A stretch of 64,000 bases of DNA, from positions 248,001 to 312,000 of the forward strand of contig NZ_JAHLEL010000054.1 of the NCBI RefSeq assembly GCF_020131355.1, written 5' to 3'. Positions 1-7,846 of the stretch are shown one piece after another. The position numbers were made by a program, and so were the translations under genes. The notes beneath the pieces were generated by a model. That model did not search any database. It was given only the letters and a program-made list of their open reading frames with translations, and was not told the origin of the DNA. How positions within the stretch are numbered: the first letter of the stretch is position 1; every line of letters begins with the position of its first letter. The DNA comes from Pseudonocardia sp. ICBG1293. GTDB taxonomy: Bacteria; Actinomycetota; Actinomycetes; Mycobacteriales; Pseudonocardiaceae.

Positions 1-349
1 ACAGCCCCGCCGACCCCGGCCCCGTGCCGGGTGGAGCCGCCGAGGCCTCGCGCTCCCGAGCCCCGCTCGGGTGCGGACCCGACGGAGCCGGAGCGGAGAC
101 CGGGCGTCGCCGGCGACGGGGACGGCGACGGCCGTCGACGACCGACGGGCACCGCCGTCGACCGGTCGTCGTCGTGACCACGGCGGATCACCCGTCCGGC
201 GGGTACGCAATGTGATCCACGCCATAGTCATGCCGGGTTTGCCCGGTCGATCACGCAGGTGAGCGGGGCAACTGAGGTGGCCCGCACCGCCGGTCAGGCG
301 AGCCTCTGTTGTCTGGCGCACGCCGCACGATCCCGCCAACCTGGGCCCC
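1..349. other. No supported gene at the left edge
   Basis: I see no convincing gene. The short open frames here are arginine-rich and typical of random high-GC sequence. The last bases before the DUF1540 gene (337-342, CAACCT, followed by 7 nt and ATG) resemble the -10 elements of leaderless genes elsewhere in this window. The 3' end of a gene lying further left cannot be excluded. Confidence 0.4.
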
Positions 350-637
350 ATGACCACGGCCCAGGACATGCCCCAGGTTCAGCAGTGCTCCGCCACCAGC
401 TGCTCCTACAACTCCGACTCCAGCTGCGGTGCGGGGGCGATCACGATCTCCGGTGAGCACGCCCACTGCGGCACCTTCGTCGAGATCTCGTTCCGCGGTG
501 GCAGCGGCAACGGTCTCGTCGGCGCCTGTCACCGTTCGGACTGTCGGTTCAACGAGAAGCTCGAGTGCACCGCGTCCTCGGTGAACATCGGCGCCGGCTC
601 CGACGCCGCCGACTGCCTGACCTACGAGGCCAAGTAG
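350..637 (+). CDS. DUF1540 domain protein, two cysteine-rich repeats
   Basis: A 95-residue protein with two copies of the DUF1540 pattern. Repeat 1 (residues about 9-45) reads QQCSATSCSYN, then SSCGAGAITI, then HCGTF; repeat 2 (about 60-92) reads GACHRSDCRFN, then LECTASSVNIG, then ADCLTYE. Four cysteines per repeat in CxxxxC...C...C spacing suggest a small metal-binding fold. DUF1540 proteins are widespread in actinobacteria and firmicutes; the function is unknown. There is no Shine-Dalgarno sequence before the ATG; CAACCT lies 7 nt upstream, so the transcript may be leaderless. Its 3' end overlaps the convergent ABC-like gene by 16 nt. The family assignment is firm, the role unknown. Confidence 0.85.
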   Translation: MTTAQDMPQVQQCSATSCSYNSDSSCGAGAITISGEHAHCGTFVEISFRGGSGNGLVGACHRSDCRFNEKLECTASSVNIGAGSDAADCLTYEAK

Positions 638-1038
638 GCCAGCTCCTCCGCCCGGACCTCGCCCCGTTCGTCGACACGCAGCGCGCCGTCGGCGACGGCG
701 AGGGCCGCCACGGGGTCCACGTCGTCGACGAGGACGGCGACCCCGTCCGCGGCGACGGCCCGCAGTGCGGACAGCACCGCGCTGCGGTCGTGCGCGTCGA
801 GACCGTCGGTCAGGCGGTCGGCGAGGACCATCGCGGTGGGGCCCCGACGGGCCGCCTCCACCGAGGCCAGCCGGTCGGCCGCGGACTCGGTCGCGCGGGC
901 CCCCAGCCTGCGCACCACGGCATCGTGCCCGTCCGCGCACCGGCCGCTCGCGTCGTCGAGCCGGTTCATCGTGCGACGACGCTGCACCGACGGTCCGAGC
1001 AGCACCGTGATGCTGCCGGTCGGCAGCCGCAGAGACAT
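622..1038 (-). CDS. ABC ATPase-like protein lacking Walker A
   Basis: A 138-residue protein. The N-terminus (SITVLLGPSVQRRR) sits where an ABC ATPase has its P-loop, but the GxxGxGKS/T motif is absent. The middle and C-terminus (AMVLADRLTDGLDAHDRSAV, then VAVLVDDVDP and VADGALRVDERG) match the Walker B/D-loop/H-loop portion of an ABC domain, with the Walker B glutamate not conserved. It is about half a normal nucleotide-binding domain, so it is a degenerate or regulatory relative. A GGAGG Shine-Dalgarno sequence 6-7 nt before the ATG and an upstream iron box (1061-1079) argue that it is expressed. A role in iron-regulated transport is inferred from the box only. Confidence 0.6.
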   Translation of the reverse strand: MSLRLPTGSITVLLGPSVQRRRTMNRLDDASGRCADGHDAVVRRLGARATESAADRLASVEAARRGPTAMVLADRLTDGLDAHDRSAVLSALRAVAADGVAVLVDDVDPVAALAVADGALRVDERGEVRAEELAYLAS

Positions 1039-1060
1039 GGAAGCCCTCCCTCACCGGTAC

Positions 1061-1079
1061 TGAGGCGAGGCTAACCGAC
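1061..1079 (-). promoter_or_regulatory. Candidate IdeR/DtxR iron box
   Basis: The plus strand reads TGAGGCGAGGCTAACCGAC, 14 of 19 matches to the IdeR consensus TTAGGTTAGGCTAACCTAA, with an intact AGGCTAACC half. It lies 23 nt upstream of the ABC-like ATG at 1038. The placement suits iron-dependent repression of that gene. The match was counted by eye. Confidence 0.6.
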
Positions 1080-1087
1080 GATTGCGA

Positions 1088-2626
1088 TCAGGTGAAGGCC
1101 CTGCCGTGGGTCTCGCGCAGCTCGCGCTTGAGGATCTTGCCGCTGGGGTTGCGCGGCAGCGCCTCCACGACGTCGACCGAGCGGGGCCGCTTGAAGCCCG
1201 CGATCCGTGGCCGCAACCACTCGATGAGCGCCTGCGGATCCACCGTCGCCCCCGGCCGCGGCACGACGACGGCCTTCACCGCCTCGCCCCAGCGCTCGTC
1301 GGGCACCCCGATCACCGCGACGTCGGCGACGTCGGGATGCTCGGACAGCACGCTCTCCACCTCGATCGGATACACGTTCTCCGCGCCGGTCACGATCATG
1401 TCCTTGATCCGGTCGGTGAGGAACAGGTAGCCCTGGTCGTCGAGGTAGCCGCCGTCCCCGGTGCGCAGCGTGGCGTCGTCGCCGAGCGCGGCCGCGGTGT
1501 CCTCCGGCCGGTTCCAGTAGCCGGCGGTGACCTGGTCGGAGCGGATCCGCACCTCTCCCACCTCGCCCGGACCGAGGACGCGGCCGGTCGCCGGGTCCAC
1601 GATCGTCAGCTCGACCCACGGGTAGGCCCGCCCGGCCGAGCGCATGAGATGTGCCCGCGGACCGTCCGGGTCGTGGTCGGCCGGGTCGAGCTGGGTGATC
1701 GCCCCGGTGGTCTCGGTGGCGCCGTAGACCTGGAACAACGGCGCCCGGAAGGTCTCGACGACCGCACGCAGCGCACCGACCGTGATCGGCGAGGCGCCGT
1801 AGGCGATCGACCGCAGCGCCGACCAGTCCCGGTCGGCGGCACCGGGGACCGCGGACAGCATCTGCAGCACGGCGGGGACGAGGAAGGCGTTCGTGACGCG
1901 CTCGTCGGACATCGTGTCGAGCAGCGGGCCGGGGACGATGTCGGCGACCAGCACGCAGCGCGCTCCGGCGGCCAGGCAGACCAGGGCGTAGCCGACGCCG
2001 CCGATGTGGAACAGCGGCATCGCGACCAGCGCCGTCGAGGTGGGGTCGATCGACCAGTGCCCGGCGGCGAGCAGCAGTGCCGAGAACTGCCGGTGCGCGA
2101 GCAGCACGCCCTTGGGCAGCCCGGTGGTACCGGAGGTGTAGAGCTGCAGCACCGCGTCGTCCGGGGTGGACCCGGCCGGCGGCGACGGCGGCAGCGCGTC
2201 GACGGCCGCGTCGCGCCAGTCCGCGTGGTCCTCCCCCACGACGACGACCCGGCGCCCGTCGAGCGCACCGCGCAGCCCCGCGAAGTCCGGCCCCAGCACG
2301 ACGAGCCCGGCCCGGGCGTCGTCGACCAGCGCCAGCAGGTCGGCCTCGGTGAGCCGGGTGTTGAGCGGGACCGACACCGCGCCGATCCGCGGGGCGGCGA
2401 AGAGCAGCTCCAGGAACTCCGGCCGGTTCTTCCCGATCCACACGACGCGGTCCCCGGCGCCGAGACCGAGGTCGCGCAGCGCCGCCGCGGTCCGCCCGGC
2501 CCGCTGCTCCAGCTCGCCGTAGGTCGTGGCGACGCCGTCGACCGACAGCGCGACGAGATCCGCGCGGGCCGGATCGGCGAGGATGTCGGTCAGCCGGAAG
2601 TCCTCGGCAGGGCTCTGACCTGGCAC
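1088..2626 (-). CDS. Acyl-CoA synthetase (AMP-binding, class I adenylate-forming)
   Basis: A 512-residue AMP-dependent ligase that activates a carboxylic acid to its CoA thioester through an acyl-AMP. The adenylation P-loop YTSGTTGLPKG is near residue 165-175, YGATET near 300, the TGD of motif A8 (LRTGDGGYLDDQGYLFLTDRIKD) near 390-410, and the catalytic lysine motif NPSGKILKREL near the C-terminus. I start it at the GTG at 2626 because GAGGGAGAA lies 5 nt upstream; a longer open frame runs into the divergent gntR promoter. It is divergent from the GntR regulator and the acyl-CoA dehydrogenase, suggesting a small fatty or aromatic acid catabolic module. The acyl chain preference cannot be read from sequence. 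Confidence 0.88.
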   Translation of the reverse strand: MPGQSPAEDFRLTDILADPARADLVALSVDGVATTYGELEQRAGRTAAALRDLGLGAGDRVVWIGKNRPEFLELLFAAPRIGAVSVPLNTRLTEADLLALVDDARAGLVVLGPDFAGLRGALDGRRVVVVGEDHADWRDAAVDALPPSPPAGSTPDDAVLQLYTSGTTGLPKGVLLAHRQFSALLLAAGHWSIDPTSTALVAMPLFHIGGVGYALVCLAAGARCVLVADIVPGPLLDTMSDERVTNAFLVPAVLQMLSAVPGAADRDWSALRSIAYGASPITVGALRAVVETFRAPLFQVYGATETTGAITQLDPADHDPDGPRAHLMRSAGRAYPWVELTIVDPATGRVLGPGEVGEVRIRSDQVTAGYWNRPEDTAAALGDDATLRTGDGGYLDDQGYLFLTDRIKDMIVTGAENVYPIEVESVLSEHPDVADVAVIGVPDERWGEAVKAVVVPRPGATVDPQALIEWLRPRIAGFKRPRSVDVVEALPRNPSGKILKRELRETHGRAFT

Positions 2627-2666
2627 GTCGTTCTCCCTCGGTCGTCGGCGACGCAGGTTCGGCAGA

Positions 2667-2678
2667 ATCGTATATGAT
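2667..2678. promoter_or_regulatory. Promoter and likely GntR operator between acyl-CoA synthetase and gntR
   Basis: ATCGTATATGAT is an imperfect palindrome with two mismatches and resembles FCD-type GntR operators (TNGTATACNA). It contains the -10 hexamer TATGAT (2673-2678), which lies exactly 7 nt before the GTG at 2686. Operator and -10 overlap, as expected for autorepression that would also block the divergent ligase gene. Confidence 0.5.
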
Positions 2679-2685
2679 AGTCGTC

Positions 2686-3411
2686 GTGTCGACGGCCGAC
2701 TCCGTGCTCGACCTCCCGCCGGGTCGCACCCCCCAACTGCCCGACCGGATCGCACTCGTCCTGCGGGACCGCATCCTGTCCGGCGAGCTCCGCCCGGGCA
2801 CCTTCCTGCGGATGGACCGGATCGCCGCCGACCTCGGCGTCAGCCACACCCCGGTCCGCGAGGCGCTGCAGTCCCTGCGCGCCGAGGACATGGTCCACGC
2901 AGTCCCGCGGCGCGGCTTCGTCGTCGCCGAACTGACCCGGGCCGACGTCGCCGACCTGTTCGAGGTGCAGGCGGAGCTGACCGGCACCCTCGCAGCCCGC
3001 GCGGCCGAGCACGTCACCCCGGCCGACGTCGCGCGGCTGCGCGGGCTCGCCGACCGGGTCGCCCTGCTGTGCGAGCGCACCCCCGAGACCCAGGACCCGT
3101 CCGAGCTGGACCCGCTCGTGTCCGCCGAGCACCGGCTGCACGCCGACATCAACCGGCTGGCGGGATCACGCAAGCTCGCCTGGCTGGTGGGGCGCTCGTC
3201 GCACTACCTGCCCGCGCACTTCTACACCGGTTCGCCCGCCTGGCGGACCGGCGCAGTCGACGCGCACGTCGTCCTGCTCGACGCGCTCGGCGCGGCCGAC
3301 CCCGACGCCGCCCGGGCGGCGATGCGCCGCCACGTTCTCGACGGCCGCGACCTGCTGCTGGACCACCTGGACCGCACCGGAATGTGGTCCGACGACCGAG
3401 GAGCCCCCTGA
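2686..3411 (+). CDS. GntR-family regulator, FadR/FCD subfamily
   Basis: A 241-residue regulator. The winged HTH occupies residues about 18-80 (ALVLRDRILSGELRPG, then LGVSHTPVREALQSL), the helical FCD effector domain about 95-230. FCD domains bind small carboxylates or acyl-CoAs, often with a metal ion. An ATG at 2674 is in frame, but it lies inside the -10 element; TATGAT ends 7 nt before the GTG at 2686, so I choose 2686 as a leaderless start. Its TGA overlaps the ATG of the acyl-CoA dehydrogenase by one base, so the two are co-translated. It probably controls this dehydrogenase and the divergent ligase. Confidence 0.85.
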   Translation: MSTADSVLDLPPGRTPQLPDRIALVLRDRILSGELRPGTFLRMDRIAADLGVSHTPVREALQSLRAEDMVHAVPRRGFVVAELTRADVADLFEVQAELTGTLAARAAEHVTPADVARLRGLADRVALLCERTPETQDPSELDPLVSAEHRLHADINRLAGSRKLAWLVGRSSHYLPAHFYTGSPAWRTGAVDAHVVLLDALGAADPDAARAAMRRHVLDGRDLLLDHLDRTGMWSDDRGAP

Positions 3412-4556
3412 TGCCCGTCACCCTGACCGACGACCAGAACGACCTGGCGAACGCGATCGGCGACTTCTGCCGTCGCGAGATCGGCAGCAAGGAACGCCGT
3501 GACGAGCTGACCGGCGGCGGCCGGCACGCCCATTCCGACGAGATCTACCGCAAGATGGCCGACCTCGGCTGGCTCGGCATCGCCACCCCCGAGGAGTACG
3601 GCGGCGCCGGCCAGGGGATGCGTGACCTGCTGGTCTTCCTGGAGGAGACCGCCTACGGGCAGGCCCCGATCGCCGGGTTCGGCACCACCACCATCACCGC
3701 CGCGGCGATCGAGAAGTTCGGCACCGAGGCCCAGAAGCAGGAGCTGCTGGGCGGGATGTGCCGGGGCGACGTGCTGTCGATCTCGATGTCCGAGCCGGAG
3801 GCCGGGTCCGACGTCGGCGGCCTGAAGTGCCGGGCCACCAAGACCGGGAACGGCTGGCGGATCGACGGCCAGAAGACCTGGTGCTCCAACGCGCACATCG
3901 CGTCGCACATCCTGCTGGTCGCACGCACCTCCACCGAGGGCGGCAAGCACGACGGGCTGACCATGTTCGTCGTCCCGACCGACACCCCGGGCCTCGCGAT
4001 CCACGGCATCGAGACGATGGGCGGCAAGGAGGTCAACGACCTCTACTTCGACGGGTGCGAGCTGCCCGCCGACGCCGTCGTCGGCGTCGAGGGCCAGGGC
4101 TGGCGCCAGCTCATGGCCGGGCTGAACCTGGAGCGGATGATCCTGGCCGGGCTCATGCTCGGACTGGCCCGCCGGGCGTTCGACGACACCGTCGCCTACG
4201 TCAAGGAGCGCAAGCAGTTCGGCCGACCGGTGGGGAGCTTCCAGGCGATGCGCCACCGCATCGCCGACAACGCCACCGAGCTGGCGGCCACCCGGCTGCT
4301 GGTCCACGACACCGCCCGGGTGATCGACGAGGCCCCGGCGGGTGCGCTGTTCCCGCGCGAGGCGTCGATGGCCAAGCTCAAGGCCACCGAGCTCGCCAAG
4401 CACCTGTCCCTGGAGGGGATGCAGATGCTCGGCGGCTACGGCTACGCCACCGAGTACGGCATGGAGCGGCTGCTCCGCCAGAGCGTCGTGTCGACGGTGT
4501 ACGGCGGGACCAGCGAGATCCAGCGCGACATCATCGGGAAGTCCTACGGGCTGTAG
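3411..4556 (+). CDS. Acyl-CoA dehydrogenase family protein
   Basis: A 381-residue FAD-dependent acyl-CoA dehydrogenase of usual length: N-terminal helical domain (LTDDQNDLANAIGDFCRRE), middle beta domain with SMSEPEAGSDVGGLKC (residues about 122-138), and C-terminal helical domain ending in the LGGYGY and YGGTSEIQRDIIG motifs. In medium-chain enzymes the catalytic Glu is the second residue of YEGT near the end; here that position is Gly (YGGT), as in some other subfamilies, so the base must lie elsewhere or the protein works with a partner. It is coupled to the upstream gntR by a 1-nt stop/start overlap. The substrate is unknown. Confidence 0.88.
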   Translation: MPVTLTDDQNDLANAIGDFCRREIGSKERRDELTGGGRHAHSDEIYRKMADLGWLGIATPEEYGGAGQGMRDLLVFLEETAYGQAPIAGFGTTTITAAAIEKFGTEAQKQELLGGMCRGDVLSISMSEPEAGSDVGGLKCRATKTGNGWRIDGQKTWCSNAHIASHILLVARTSTEGGKHDGLTMFVVPTDTPGLAIHGIETMGGKEVNDLYFDGCELPADAVVGVEGQGWRQLMAGLNLERMILAGLMLGLARRAFDDTVAYVKERKQFGRPVGSFQAMRHRIADNATELAATRLLVHDTARVIDEAPAGALFPREASMAKLKATELAKHLSLEGMQMLGGYGYATEYGMERLLRQSVVSTVYGGTSEIQRDIIGKSYGL

Positions 4557-4560
4557 CGCC

Positions 4561-5964
4561 TCAGGCCGCGGAGTTCCGGGCGAGCTCCGCGGCCCCCCGG
4601 CCGTCGCCGGGCTCGGCCGTCCGGTCGGGACGCGGCGCCGGAACGGCGGCCGGGCCGACGTGCGCCTGTGCCTCGGCCGTGACGCGTGCGGTCTCGGCCG
4701 CCCGCCGGATGTGTGCCGGGACCAGCGCGGAGCGCGGGGGCAGCAGCATCGGCGGCACCGCGCCGCCGCTGCGGCGCACCTCGCGGGAGCGCTGCAGGTA
4801 GGCCCAGCCACCGCGGGCGATCCGGCCGCCGCGCTCCGCCAGCCCGCTGTCGGGCACCGCGTCGCCGGCGCCGGCCTCGCGGTCGGAGATGTGGCGCAGC
4901 CGGGCGACGGCGGCGGGGAGTCGGCGCAGGGCGACCGAGCGTCCCTGGGGCGAGAGCGCGACCTTGGCCAGGAAGCTGCCGAGTCCGACGGCGTAGCCCT
5001 CCATCTGCTTGCGCAGGGCGGCCTGGTCGGGGCGGTGGTGGTGCCAGAGGTAGGCGCCGGGGGCGTAGCCCAGGACGTGGCCGGCGAGGATCATGCGGAC
5101 GAGGAACTCGCAGTCCTCGCCGCCGTGGGTGGGGGTGCCGGGGCCCATGGCCTCGTCGAAGCCGCCGACGGCGCGGGCGGCGGCGGCGCGGACGGCGAGG
5201 TTGGCGCCGATGCCGAACAGGCCGGGGGCGAAGGGGAAGATCGGGGAGTCGGCGGGGGGTTCGGCGAGGGTGAACCGGCGGGGGGTGAAGCCCTTGTTCC
5301 AGGCCAGGGCGATGTCGGCGGCGCGTTCCTCGGGGCTGGCGAGGCGGGCGGCGAGGACGGGGCCCGAGACGCAGGCGAGTGCGGGGTCGGTGGCGAAGGC
5401 GCCGGCGATGCGGGAGGCCCAGGCGGGGTCGACCTCGGTGTCGTCGTCGGTGAAGGCGACGATCTCGGTGCGGGCCTCGGCCAGGCCGCGGTTGCGCCCG
5501 ACCGACGCGCCGCGGCGCGGCTCCCGGACGTAGCGGACCCGGGGCGACCCGGCGGCGGCGACGGCGTCCCGGGTGAGCTCGTCCGTCGGGTCGTTGTCGA
5601 CCACGATGACCGAGAGCGCCGGGTGGTCCGAGGCGAGGACCGCGCGCAGGCAGCGGGCCAGTGACTCGGGCCGGTTGCGGGTCGCGATCACCACGGTGAC
5701 CGGGTCGGCCGCGGACGGTGCGACGGCCACGGTGTCGGCCGCCGGCAACCCGGCGACGGCGAGCGCGAGTTCGGCGGCCGTCGCACGGCCGTCGCTCAGC
5801 GGCACGGTGACCTGGCCCTGCGGGGTGCCACCGACGGTGACCAGCAGCCGTGCTGCGGCGAACCTCGGGTCGACCTCGAGGTCGCGGGCCGGGGCGAGCC
5901 GGTCGAGCTCACCCACCCAGGTCGGAACGTCGGAAGTGGTCGCCATGGACACCATCGTGCTCAT
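4561..5964 (-). CDS. Family 2 glycosyltransferase
   Basis: A 467-residue inverting GT-A glycosyltransferase. The catalytic domain starts near residue 90 (VTVVIATRNRPESLARCL), carries the nucleotide-sugar/metal motif FTDDDTEVDPAW and the acceptor-side motif HGGEDCEFLVRMILAGH (GGEDxEF), followed by a basic, Pro/Ala-rich tail of roughly 100 residues. The first 85 residues are an extra N-terminal region of unknown role. Three in-frame ATGs (5964, 5955, 5946) cluster at the start with no good Shine-Dalgarno sequence; I use the outermost. No membrane segment is evident. It stands alone, so the acceptor (cell-wall polymer, antibiotic or glycolipid) cannot be inferred. Confidence 0.82.
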   Translation of the reverse strand: MSTMVSMATTSDVPTWVGELDRLAPARDLEVDPRFAAARLLVTVGGTPQGQVTVPLSDGRATAAELALAVAGLPAADTVAVAPSAADPVTVVIATRNRPESLARCLRAVLASDHPALSVIVVDNDPTDELTRDAVAAAGSPRVRYVREPRRGASVGRNRGLAEARTEIVAFTDDDTEVDPAWASRIAGAFATDPALACVSGPVLAARLASPEERAADIALAWNKGFTPRRFTLAEPPADSPIFPFAPGLFGIGANLAVRAAAARAVGGFDEAMGPGTPTHGGEDCEFLVRMILAGHVLGYAPGAYLWHHHRPDQAALRKQMEGYAVGLGSFLAKVALSPQGRSVALRRLPAAVARLRHISDREAGAGDAVPDSGLAERGGRIARGGWAYLQRSREVRRSGGAVPPMLLPPRSALVPAHIRRAAETARVTAEAQAHVGPAAVPAPRPDRTAEPGDGRGAAELARNSAA

Positions 5965-6117
5965 CGTCGCTGTGACGACGCTGAGACCGGACTGTGGGAA
6001 CCACGGAGTGTGGGGCGTACCACCCGCGGGGGTCCTGGATCCCCACACCGCGTGCGGGGCCGACCGCACCGTGTGCGCCCCTCCCCTGCCTCCGGGCGCG
6101 CCGCGCCCGCGGACCGT

Positions 6118-6492
6118 CTAGCGTTCGCGCGCCGCCAGGACCTCGGGGATCCGGTCCTCGATCCAGCCGACGAGCCCCGCGAGGTGACCGGTCACGCCGC
6201 GGCCGAGCCCGGTCAGGCCGTAGCTGACCTGCGGCGGGGTGGTCGGCGCGACCTCGCGGTGCACGAAACCGTCGCCCTCCAGGGTCCGCAGGGTCTGGGC
6301 CAGCATCTTCTCGCTGATCCCACCGACGGCGCGACGGAGCTCGGAGAACCGGTGGTCCTCACGGGACAGCACGACCAGGACCAGCACCGCCCACTTGGAC
6401 GTCACGTGGTCGAGGACCGACCGCGAGGGACAGCTGCTGTCGAACGCGTCACCCGAGAACAGGCCCGCATGCCGCTCCACCTGCGTGCTCAC
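6118..6492 (-). CDS. HxlR-family redox-sensing regulator
   Basis: A 124-residue winged-helix protein of the HxlR family. The single cysteine at DSSCPSRSVLDHVTSKWAVL is the conserved N-terminal Cys that YodB, HypR and QorR use to sense quinones, diamide or hypochlorite. The HTH follows (RFSELRRAVGGISEKMLAQT), then the wing (FVHREVAPTTPPQVSYGLT). The GTG start is preceded by an AGGTGG. It is divergent from a QorB-like oxidoreductase, the arrangement of actinobacterial qorR/qor2 pairs, and probably represses it and itself through the repeats at 6505-6532. Confidence 0.85.
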   Translation of the reverse strand: MSTQVERHAGLFSGDAFDSSCPSRSVLDHVTSKWAVLVLVVLSREDHRFSELRRAVGGISEKMLAQTLRTLEGDGFVHREVAPTTPPQVSYGLTGLGRGVTGHLAGLVGWIEDRIPEVLAARER

Positions 6493-6504
6493 TGTCCGCC
6501 CACC

Positions 6505-6532
6505 TACTTACCAGAAGGTACGTACTTACCAG
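6505..6532. promoter_or_regulatory. Direct-repeat operator in the HxlR/oxidoreductase divergent promoter
   Basis: TACTTACCAG occurs at 6505-6514 and again at 6523-6532, 18 bp apart, with GGTACGTA between them giving additional partial dyad symmetry. TACTT half-sites are typical of HxlR-family operators. The element lies between the two divergent start codons. Confidence 0.6.
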
Positions 6533-6587
6533 CTGTTAGCCTATCGGGCAGTGTCGTCACCGTCCACGACGAACCGAGGAGACAGCA

Positions 6588-7415
6588 ATGATCATCGTGA
6601 CCGGGGCGAGCGGGAAGCTGGGCGGCGCGGCCGTGCGGGCGCTGCTGGAGACCGTGCCGGCGGAGCGGCTGGGCGTGCTCGCCCGGTCCGCGGAGAAGGT
6701 GGCCGACCTGGCCGCGGCCGGGGTCCGGGTGCACGTCGGCGACTACGAGGACCCGGCCTCGCTGAAGACCGCGTTCACCGGCGCCGACGGGCTGCTGTTC
6801 GTGTCCGGCTCCGACGTGACGCCCGGGGTCCGCGAGCGCCAGCACGGCAACGTGGTCCGCGCCGCGGCCGAGGCGGGTGTCGGGCACGTCGTCTACACCA
6901 GCGCCGTCGGGGCGGACCGGCCCGGAGCGCCGGGCTTCCTCGCCGACCACACCGTCACCGAGGAGCTGCTCCGCGACTCCGGGCTGCCGGTGACACCGCT
7001 GCGCAACACCTTCTACTCCGACCTGTTCGTCAACCCGGCAGTGGTCGCGGCGGCGGTCGAGGCGGGCGAGACGGTCGCCGCGGACGGCGGCCGGGCGCTG
7101 AACACGGCCACGATCGCCGACCTGGCACGGGCGGCGGCCGCCGTCGTGGCGGGTGGGCCGGGCGCGCACGCCGGGCACGCCTACGAGCTGCGGGGACCGC
7201 TCTGGACCTACGACGAGCTGGCCGCGTCCATCGCCGCGGAGTCCGGGAGGCCGGTTACCCACCGTCGGGTCCCGCTCGACGAGGCCGGCGACCTGGCCTT
7301 CCTCGGCGGGCTGATCTCGTCGGGGCTGTTCGCCGAGCCCTCGGACGACCTCGCCACGCTGCTCGGCCGGCCGGCGACCGGGATTCCCGAGCTGGTCCGC
7401 GCCGCCCTGGGCTGA
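6588..7415 (+). CDS. QorB-like NAD(P)-dependent quinone oxidoreductase (NmrA/atypical SDR)
   Basis: A 275-residue single-domain Rossmann protein. MIIVTGASGKLGGAAVRALL carries the TGASGxLG dinucleotide motif, followed by VRVHVGDYEDPASLKTAFTG, VYTSAVGAD and PVTPLRNTFYSD, in the order seen in E. coli QorB (YtfG). Members reduce quinones with NAD(P)H and limit semiquinone stress. A GAGGAGACAGC Shine-Dalgarno region precedes the ATG. Divergence from the HxlR Cys-sensor supports quinone- or electrophile-induced expression. A different substrate within the NmrA clan is possible. Confidence 0.82.
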   Translation: MIIVTGASGKLGGAAVRALLETVPAERLGVLARSAEKVADLAAAGVRVHVGDYEDPASLKTAFTGADGLLFVSGSDVTPGVRERQHGNVVRAAAEAGVGHVVYTSAVGADRPGAPGFLADHTVTEELLRDSGLPVTPLRNTFYSDLFVNPAVVAAAVEAGETVAADGGRALNTATIADLARAAAAVVAGGPGAHAGHAYELRGPLWTYDELAASIAAESGRPVTHRRVPLDEAGDLAFLGGLISSGLFAEPSDDLATLLGRPATGIPELVRAALG

Positions 7416-7423
7416 GCCGGGAA

Positions 7424-7463
7424 CAGAACGGCCGGTGCCGCGGTTCTGGTTGACGTATCAACC
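7424..7463. promoter_or_regulatory. Hairpin followed by GGTTGA-N4-TCAACC palindrome
   Basis: CAGAAC (7424-7429) pairs with GTTCTG (7443-7448), a weak terminator-like stem after the oxidoreductase. It runs directly into GGTTGACGTATCAACC (7448-7463), a perfect 6-bp dyad with a 4-bp centre 26 nt before the TPR gene. MarR- and TetR-type regulators use such sites; no cognate regulator is identifiable. Confidence 0.4.
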
Positions 7464-7489
7464 GAACGGGCCGGAAGGAGGCCGCACCG

Positions 7490-7846
7490 ATGAGGATCGA
7501 CGCGCTGTCCTGGATGACCGGGACGGAAGCAGGACCGGCCGACCGGTGGGAGCACGCCGGTTACCTGTTCGACTCCGGCGACCCCGCGGGGGCCGCGACG
7601 GTGCTCGCGGAGCTCGTCGCGGAGCAGCCCGACGCCGCCGCGGTCCGGCTGCTGCTGGCCCGCGCGTACTACCACTCCGCGCAGCTCGGCCGGGCCGAGA
7701 CCGAGCTCCGCGAGCTGGTGCACCGCGAGCCCGCCGACGGTTACGCCCATCTGCTCCTCGGGCGCACCCTGCAGCGCCGCTCGCGCCACGACGAGGCCGC
7801 CCCGCATCTGCGGCTGGCCGAGGCGATGGGCGTCAGCGCCGGGTGA
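7490..7846 (+). CDS. TPR-repeat protein
   Basis: A 118-residue soluble protein of about two and a half tetratricopeptide repeats: DRWEHAGYLFDSGDPAGAATVLAEL (residues about 18-45), AAVRLLLARAYYHSAQLGRAETELREL (about 50-76) and DGYAHLLLGRTLQRRSRHDEAAPHLRLA (about 82-110). Short TPR proteins of this kind act as scaffolds; the partner is unknown. A strong GGAAGGAGG precedes the ATG. The 3' end overlaps the convergent HTTM gene by 14 nt. Confidence 0.8.
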   Translation: MRIDALSWMTGTEAGPADRWEHAGYLFDSGDPAGAATVLAELVAEQPDAAAVRLLLARAYYHSAQLGRAETELRELVHREPADGYAHLLLGRTLQRRSRHDEAAPHLRLAEAMGVSAG

